64,000 nt of DNA, from assembly GCF_002327185.1 (NCBI RefSeq), contig NZ_CP018624.1:2242660-2306659 (forward strand), given 5' to 3'. Positions 19,044-27,700 of this stretch are shown here, one piece after another. Source of the stretch: Clostridium chauvoei. GTDB lineage: Bacteria; Bacillota; Clostridia; Clostridiales; Clostridiaceae. The position numbers and the translations under genes are program-made. The notes under the pieces were generated by a model. It had not been told where the DNA came from and searched no databases. It saw nothing but the letters and a program-made list of their open reading frames with translations. The first letter of the stretch is position 1; each line of letters begins with the position of its first letter.

Positions 19044-19217
19044 AAATGGTTTTAATCACTAGTATAAATCAAACTTCATTAAACTACCATTCTAAATTTC
19101 TCTATAATTTATTTAACCAAAGTAACTTAATAAATATATCTATTATAATAAAATTTGATATGCTTAAGGATAAACTTTTATAATAATTAAAAGAAAAATT
19201 TCAAATTCAAATAAATG

Positions 19218-19245
19218 TTGACTTTTGATATTATTTGTATAAATT
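19218..19245 (+). promoter_or_regulatory. Candidate promoter of the IdeS-like protease
   Basis: TTGACT at 19218-19223 and TAAATT at 19240-19245 are 16 bases apart and lie 31 bases before the start codon; TATAAA at 19238 is an alternative -10. Confidence 0.45.
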
Positions 19246-19276
19246 ACATAAAAAATTATTAAAAAGGGGTGACCTA

Positions 19277-20533
19277 ATGATAAAAAAAACTAGAATAATT
19301 AGTGCAATTTTACTTACAAGTATATTGTCACTAACCTTTTCAAAAACTTTAACTACTTATGCAGATTCATCTGACCCAAACTATGACTCTAAATACGACC
19401 TTAATAATGACTCTATTATCAATGAACTTGATATTGATGAAATTTCAAAATATTATAACAAGCAAAAATCTTCTACAGATTGGAATGAAAAATTTGACTT
19501 TAATAAAGATGGTGTTATTGATATATTTGATATTATTAAAATTTCAAAACGTAATGGTATAAAAAAACCTGAAAAAAATTTATCTAAAAATACTTTAGAA
19601 CTTCAAAATCTACTAGCTGCTAATAAAAATGTAACCACTACTGGAGATGCAGCTGGTAAAAAAATTTACAATGTCTGGGTAAAAGGAATTACTCCTCCAA
19701 GTGAAAGTGACTTTACTACTCTTAATTTAGGAGCTAACTATAGCATAAATGTTGCTCCATGGAAACCTGGACAAGGTTGGTATGATATCAATAAAGTAAA
19801 AGGTGGATCAGGAGATAACCTTTTTTGTAGTGGAGCTGTTGCTACTAATATGCTACATTGGTGGTTAGACCAAAATAAAGAGTATATAGATAGATATTTA
19901 GCTCAAAATCCAGAAAACGGTAAAAATTTAGATAAATCCCTCCATATTCGTACATCATCAACCTTCCACGATCAAAAAAATAGTGATATTTTTAATCTAC
20001 TAAAGAAGTATTTCCGTAACAATGTACTATCAAGTGTTAAAACATTATTATGGTATATAAATGGATCTAGTATAGGCTTGCCAACTTCTCCATATATTGA
20101 TACTAGAGCAGGATTTCTTAGTGGAATATTTAAACAAGAAGATTTAACTGATGTATGTTATATAGGACCGTACGACCTATTGAACACTAGGCTTTTAGAG
20201 TGGTTACAAGAGGATAAGGTATTAGGAATTTCTCATGAAAATGTAGGTGTCAATTATAATCACATTATTACACTTTGGGGAGCTAGCTTTGATGAAGCTG
20301 GAAATCTTCTTGGAATCTATGTAACTGATTCTGATGATGAAAAATCTAAAATATCAGATAATGTTCTTTATGGAATGAAATATTATAGAACCGTTAAAGA
20401 TCCTAATGGAAGAGCTAGAATGACTACCTATAATGGAAAAGAAAATAATAGGGGCGCAAAACTTTCAGTTTTATATTCTTTCAATTTAGGAAAAGACCAA
20501 TGGGAAGAATACTTTAAGAAAGATAATAATTAA
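19277..20533 (+). CDS. Secreted IdeS/Mac-like cysteine protease (C66) with dockerin domain
   Basis: A 418-residue protein. Residues 1-29 are a Sec signal peptide. Residues 36-95 form a type I dockerin: two calcium-loop repeats, DLNNDSIINELDIDEISKYY and DFNKDGVIDIFDIIKISKRN. Residues 128-415 match the streptococcal IgG endopeptidase IdeS throughout: YNVWVKGITPP, GQGWYDI, then DNLFCSGAVATNMLHWWLDQ with catalytic C184, NHIITLWGASFD with H329, and IYVTDSDD with D351 and D353. These align with the known Cys, His and Asp residues of IdeS. The start follows AAGGGGTGA. IdeS cleaves the hinge of IgG; related enzymes cleave IgM. The substrate here is not known. The dockerin implies attachment to a cohesin-bearing partner, which is not in this window. 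Confidence 0.88.
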   Translation: MIKKTRIISAILLTSILSLTFSKTLTTYADSSDPNYDSKYDLNNDSIINELDIDEISKYYNKQKSSTDWNEKFDFNKDGVIDIFDIIKISKRNGIKKPEKNLSKNTLELQNLLAANKNVTTTGDAAGKKIYNVWVKGITPPSESDFTTLNLGANYSINVAPWKPGQGWYDINKVKGGSGDNLFCSGAVATNMLHWWLDQNKEYIDRYLAQNPENGKNLDKSLHIRTSSTFHDQKNSDIFNLLKKYFRNNVLSSVKTLLWYINGSSIGLPTSPYIDTRAGFLSGIFKQEDLTDVCYIGPYDLLNTRLLEWLQEDKVLGISHENVGVNYNHIITLWGASFDEAGNLLGIYVTDSDDEKSKISDNVLYGMKYYRTVKDPNGRARMTTYNGKENNRGAKLSVLYSFNLGKDQWEEYFKKDNN

Positions 20534-20548
20534 ATGGAGGGTAGATAA

Positions 20549-21583
20549 ATGCTAAAAAAAACTAAAATAATTAGTGCAATTTTACTTGCAAGTATATTGT
20601 CACTAAACTTTTCAAAAACTTTAACTACTTATGCAGATTCCCCTGCATTAAACTATGATTCCAAATATGACCTTAATAATGATTCCGTTATTAATGAACT
20701 TGATATTAATGAAATTTCAAAATACTATAATATAAAAAATAGTTCTCCAAATTGGAATGAAAAATTTGATTTTAATAATGATGGGATTATTGATATATTT
20801 GATATCATTAAAATTTCAAAACGTAATGATATAAAAAAACCTAAAAAAAATCATCTAAAAATGCGTTAAAACTTAAAAAGCTAATATCTAATAATAAAAA
20901 TATAACTACTACTGTAGATTCAGATGGTAAGCAAATTTACAATGTATGGGTAAAAGGAATTACCCCTCCAGCTGAAAGTGATTTTACTAATCTTAATTTA
21001 GGCGCTAACTATAGTATAAATGTTGATTCCTGGAAACCTGGACAAGATTCGTATGATATCAATAAATTAAAAATGGAATCTTCTCGTAACAATTTAGCAC
21101 CAAATGATAAAACATTATTATTGTATATAAATGGATCTGGTATGGGGTTACCAACTTCTCCATCTCTTGATACTAGAACAGGATTTTTTAATGGTGTACC
21201 AAAAAAGAAGACAATTTAATTAATAAATCTTATGTAAGAATATATCATCTATTGAATATTAGGCTTTTAGATTGGTTACAAGAGGATAAGTCTTTAGGAG
21301 TTTCTAATAACAATATAGGTATCTATTCTAATAATGTTATTACACTTTTGGGAGCTAGCTTTGATAAATCTGGAAATCTCCTTGGAATCTATGTAATTGA
21401 TTCTAATGGTAAAAAGTTCAAAATATCAAAGGATATTCTTTACGGAATAAAATATTATAAAACTGTTAAAGATTCTAATTGAATAACTAGAACTACTAAC
21501 TATAATGGGAAATAGAATAATACAGTGGCAAAACTTTCAGTTTACAAAAAGCCCAATAGAAAGAATACTTTAAGAAAAATTAA
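20549..21583 (+). pseudogene. Decayed tandem copy of the IdeS-like dockerin protease
   Basis: The signal peptide and dockerin (MLKKTKIISAILLASILSL, DLNNDSVINELDINEISKYY, DFNNDGIIDIFDIIKIS) are almost the same as in the preceding gene, and the start has GGAGGG. The frame shifts at an A8 run near 20850. Homology continues in another frame (IYNVWVKGITPPAESDF) to 21217. A deletion of about 200 bases after DINKLKMES removes the catalytic cysteine and the HWW motif. The last part, 21252-21481, has Asn in place of the catalytic His (NNVITLLGASFD) and IDSNG in place of TDSDD. Further stops follow to 21583. Only a secreted dockerin fragment of 106 residues could still be made. It arose by tandem duplication. 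Confidence 0.88.
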
Positions 21584-21640
21584 CTCTATTACATATATTA
21601 AAAATAATAACTTAATATTATATATTCTTAAATAAATTAA

Positions 21641-21684
21641 AAGAGTAAGTAGTTTACTTTAATCTAAAACTACTTACTCTTTAT
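21641..21684. terminator. Bidirectional terminator
   Basis: Arms AAGAGTAAGTAGTTT / AAACTACTTACTCTT around an 11-base loop separate the decayed protease copy from the converging glucan synthase gene. Confidence 0.75.
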
Positions 21685-21702
21685 TTAATTAATCGCTTTT
21701 AT

Positions 21703-24700
21703 TTATATAACTACTATGATTTCATGACTTCCTATAGATTTTGGAATTAAATCCCCATCTAATGGAACTCCATTAATAGTTATACCTTTTTCATCTCCAC
21801 GTTTTACTTTTATATTATATTGCCCCTCTTCGTCTCTTATACTTATTTCATATTCATTCCAAGTATCAGGAATACAAGGTTTAATTTTATAACCTTTTCC
21901 TTCTACTTTTTTAACCCCAAGTATATCTTCTAAACCTACTTTATACATCCATCCTGAAGCGCCTGTGTACCAGCTCCAACCACCTCTACCACCATGAGGT
22001 TCTTTTATATAAACATCTGCTGCCATTACATAAGGTTCAACCTTATAATTTCTTGCTTGAAGTTCTGTATTAGTATGGTTTATTGGATTAATCATATTAT
22101 AATATTTGCATGCTTTATCTCCTAACCCTAATTTAGTTAATGCTAATATAACCCAAACTGCAGCATGAGTATATTGGCCTCCATTCTCACGAACACCTGC
22201 TACATAGCCCTTTATATATCCAGGTTCTAAATTAGATTTATCAAATGGTGGTGCAAGCAACATTATTAATCCCTTATCTTTACTTACTAAATATCTATCT
22301 ACAGCTTCCATTGCTTCTTCTACTCTTTCACGCTTTCCTGCACCTGAAATTATAGACCAACTTTGTGCAAGGGAATCTATTTTACATTCATCGTTTTGTA
22401 TTGAGCCTAATGGTGTACCGTCATCAAAGTATGCCCTTCTGTACCAACCACCATCCCAAGCATTCTTTTCTTGATTTTCTCTTATAAAATCTTGGAAAGC
22501 TATATATCTTTGTTTCTTTTCATCATCTTTCATATGTTCACATATATCTTTAAATCCATCTAATATTTTATATAAGAACCATCCAAGCCATACACTCTCA
22601 CCTTTTCCTTCGTTTCCAACGGTACTCATTCCATCGTTCCAATCACCACTACCCATAAGTGGTATATTGTGTGCTCCAAAATTTAATCCCCTATCTATAG
22701 CTTTTAGACAGTGTTCATAAATAGTACCCTCTTTTGTTGATTGATTTACTATAGTATATCTTTCATCTTCACCATCTCTTAAAGGTTCATCCTCTAAATA
22801 AGGTGCTTTTTCATATAAAATATCATAATCTCCTGTAGATTTAATATATTCTATAGTTACATAAGGTAACCATAATAAATCATCTGAGAATCTTGTTCTT
22901 ATTCCTGAGTTTACTACTGGATGCCACCAATGTTGAACATCTCCTTCTACATATTGTCTTGAAGCACTTCTTAATATTTGATCCCTTGTAATTTTAGGAT
23001 TTAATATTCCTATAGACATAGAATCCTGTAATTGGTCTCTAAATCCATATGCTCCACCTGATTGATAAAAGGCCGTTCTTGATAAATACCTACAACTTAA
23101 AGTTTGATACATTAGCCATCCATTTAAAAGATAATCCATAGATGGATCTGGTGTCTTTACTTGTATATTTCCTAGGAAATTTGCCCAATAACCTTTTACG
23201 TTGTCTAAAGCTTTATCAACATTTTCTATATTTCTATATTTATTTATCTTTTCTTGTATTAACTCTAAATTTTCTTCTTGCCCTAACATTACAACAATTT
23301 CTTTTTTCTCTCCAGGTAATAACTTAATCTTTACAGAAGAAGCTAAACATGGATCAAAAATAGCACCTGCTGAATTAGATAAACTATCTTTATGTAATGC
23401 TAAAGGAGTACTTAAATCTTCACCGATTCCTATAAATTCTTTTCTATCTCCAGTAAATCTTTGTTCTTCTCCTCCTTGCATTGATAAATATGCCTTTAGC
23501 TTACCAAAATATTTTGAATAAGGATTTTGGCTCCATATATAATCTCTTTGTATATAGGTACTTATATTTTTTGCACTACCATAATTGTATACTCCAAGTA
23601 CTAATTGTGCGTAATAGAATAGTGTCAGCTCTTTATTTTGATTTGATAGATTTTCCACAGTTACTTTATAAAGCTTAACTTTTTCACCTTTTGGACAGAA
23701 GGCCTTAAGTTCTCCACTTATATTATATGCAGTATGTTTGAAAGTAGAGTACCCAAAGCTATGCTCTATAATATACTCTCCTCCATCCCTTACTGGTTTT
23801 GGAGTTATGCTAAAATAAGTTCCTGTTTTATCATCTCTTATATATAAAGCTTCTCCTAATGGGTCCATTACCCAATCATTACTCCAAGGCGTTATTTTGT
23901 TTTCCCTACTGTTTCCACACCAGGTATATGATGCTCCCGCCTCAGATATATGGAAGCCAAAATCTTCATTTGAAATAACATTGATCCACGGTGCTGGAGT
24001 ATTTTCATAGTTTTTAAGTCTTATAACATAACTTTTATCTTTTGGATTAAATCCTCCATAACCATTAAAGAAGTCTAAATTTCTTTCATCAAAATCATAA
24101 GTTCTCTTTTTATTTACCTTAGAAGTTTCAAAATTATTCGAACTAACTTCACCTTCTGAAGTTATATTTGAGCAGTCTACGTCTTCTTCAATAACATTAA
24201 CATTTACTCTCTTTTCATTATATAACTCCTTATGTCTAATATAGCTTTGTGGTTCATTTGTTTCTAATTCGTTTATTTGCTTTATTAATGTTCCATTAGT
24301 TGAATTTATATATAATCTAGCTATCCCAACTATAAAGTTTTTAATATCCTCACCCATAGTTGCTTTATTATGTATAAAAATACCTGCTGTTTTATTTATG
24401 TTATCTCTTTCTCTTGAATTTCTTATTACGTCCCCAATACTTTTTTGTAATGGTTCTTCATAAGATACTTCTTCTTCATTATATATTATTAAATCTACTT
24501 TTAACCCTTTAGTTTTCCAATAATAATGCATATTTACTACCTGTCTTACAAGACTTAAATCATCTTCATTTTCTACTAAAAGCATTACAATTGGTAAATC
24601 TCCAGATATTCCATAAGCCCATAAATTTTCTTGACTCATATTTATATTTTTAATGTACTCTTCTCTATTTTTTCTACCACTATGTAAAAATAATATATAA

Positions 24701-27700
24701 GAAGCTAAGCTTTGATATATATTAGCTTGTGCTGATTTTATACCTATATATTTTAGCTCTAATTGATTTGCATAATTAGCAGCTGATATTTCTTTTTCTA
24801 TCTTCTTAATAGCTTTGTATTTTTTAGCTAAATCTATTACTTGTTCTTTTGAATCTCCTACAGCTGTTATATAGTATATTTCTTTTTCCTCTCCAGCTTC
24901 TAACCTAACTCTTGCTCTTATACTCATTATAGGATCCAATACTATTCCTGTAGTATTTTGAAGTGGTGCATCATTATCCATAACCTTAGGTGATTTTAAA
25001 TCTCTATCTCTTCCTATAAAGTTTATTCTTGATGTTTCATAAGTTAATGCACCTTCTATATTATCTTCCCCTGATATTGTATGAACAATATATGGAACTC
25101 TTGCTCCCTTAGCTCTTGGACGCCTATTACCTATTAAGCTATGAGTTTCTTCATCATATTCAGTACTTATAAACAAATTAGAAAAGCTTGGATGAACAGC
25201 ATCTCCTTCAAAGGATTGAAGAGTTACTTCAAGATAACTTGTTATCTCTATAGTTCTTTCCTTTTCACCTGTATTTTTAAGAGTTATTTTTCTTATTTCA
25301 ACATTATCTTCTGGTGAAAGTGATACTTCATAACTAGTTTCTACACTGCCATCTTTTCTTTTAAAATTTGCCTTATCTATTGTAAATTCAATACTAGAGT
25401 TATCGGGTGTTTCCTTACATGGTTCATAGGTTGCACTCCAATAATCATTTGAATTTAAATTTTTTATATAGAAGAACATCCCTGTTGAATCTGTTGTGCT
25501 ATCACCCTTCCATCTATATACTGTCATATCATCTTTTTTAGAGTAACCACTACCAGTTTGAGTGATCATAGTTGAGTAACTTCCATTTGATAAAATAAGA
25601 ACTTCTGGATTTTCTCTTTTTGCTCCTTTTATAATTCTTGGAACAAAATCCTCTTTTCTTATTGTCACATCTGGAGTATGAATATCTACTTCTCTTTCAA
25701 ATGTTATATTTTGAGGTATCTTTTCCTGTAGCAATAATTCTACTGCTTTTATTTCTGGTATCCTATGAAATCTTTGTTGCAGTATGTTTTTATTTAAAAG
25801 ATTATCTAGGGCCATTAGGGACATACCTAAGTGATGTACCATATAACATCTTACTTCTTTATCATTTTCTCCACTACCTATTCTTTGCTTTGTATAGTCT
25901 ATTGCTTCTATATATCCATATCTACCAAAAGCTCCTATATCTTTTAAAAGCTTTAAGTTTTCAATAGCTCCTGTTTTTTCGTAAGGTAATGTCATTATAG
26001 TTGAATAGGGTGATACAACTAACTCATCTTCTAATCCTCTTTTTAGTCCTATTCCTGGAACTCCAAATGCCTTATATTGATAATTTTGTGCTACATCAAA
26101 TTCATAAAAAGCCGATTCTGAAATTCCAAATGGAATGCCCTTTTTTTCAGCATAAGCCTTTTGTGATTTTATTACTGATGAATATGTTAAATCCCAAAGA
26201 GTATTATCAAAATTTTTCATTATTTGGAATGGCATAAAATACTCAAACATCGTTCCACTCCAAGACACTAAACTCTTATTTCCAAAAGCCTTAGTCATAT
26301 TCCTACTTAAATTATACCAATGATCCTTTGGCACTTCGCCTCTAGCTATTGCTAAAAATGAAGCTGCCCTTGCTTCTGATGCCATTAAATCATAGTATGA
26401 ATTTCCTAGAGAATTTTCTTCTAAGTTATATCCTATGGCAAATAATCCTCTCTCTTTGCTAAATACTACTTTAAAATCCATATCATCCATAATGCTTTGG
26501 ATTTCTGAAATTAATCTATCTATTCTCTCTTTAAAATCTTCAATATTGTTAATTTTTCTTAGTATTATATCTTGATATTCTTCTCCTGATGAACTCTTTA
26601 CTTCCTTTAAATAATTTATTAATCCTATTAAAGAAGGTACCTCTTCATCATTAAATTTATCTATTATTAATTCTTCTATTCCTTTAAATAGATAATCATA
26701 AAAATCTAATTTAAATTCAATTTCTTTTTTAAGTTTATTAATCCAATAATGTTCTTTTACTGACTTTTCATCTTTAGAGTCTATATTTTTCAATGTATCA
26801 TTTATTAAATTTAGCTCTTCTTGTAGAAGCTCTTTATAATCATTAAGCTCTACCTCATCTGGTAACATATCAAAAACTTCTATTTTTTCTTCTGACCTTA
26901 TTAACTTAAAAGTATCTTTTATTGATAGTATTTCTTCCTTTCTTATCAAAGGTTTATTTTTTAATTCTTTTAAAGTTTCACTTATTATCCATAAGTAACC
27001 TAAAAGATTCCCACTATCTACTGTTGATACATATCTAGGCCATAGTGGTGCTTTTGTTTTTGTGTCATACCAATTTAAATAATGTCCATGGAATTTTTCT
27101 AATCCTCTCATTCCATCTAAAACCATCTCAAGTCTACTTACTACTCCACCTAGTGGTAAATATGCTAAATCATAAGCAATAAGATTTGTTAATAATCCCA
27201 TGCCTATATTTGTTGGAGATGTTCTATGAGCTACCCCTTTAAATGGCTTTTCCTGATAATTATCAGGCGCTAAATAATTATTTTCTTCATTTACAAAATC
27301 CTCATAATAAGCCCAAATACTCCTACTTACTTCTCTTAAAAGCTCTTCATCCTCTGACTTTAATGGTTCTTCTTCTATACATTGAACTCTTGATATATTA
27401 TATGCTAGAGCTGGTGCTATCCCCCAAAGTACTGCTAGTATCAAATTAGTTAACCCTATCAATGGTTCATTACCTAAAGATAAGAATAATACTATTAACG
27501 CAACTATAGGTGATATCCACATTTTTTTATAATAATTTCCTAATGTATTAACTACAGAGGCTTCAGCATCTTCTGCTGTTTGCCATTGTAATAAATTCTT
27601 TTTTGATATAGTTAATCTAAATAAAGTCCTTATTATAGCATCTAACATTAAATATGTTTGATATGGAATGAAACTTAAAATCAAAACTATTTGTTTTAGA

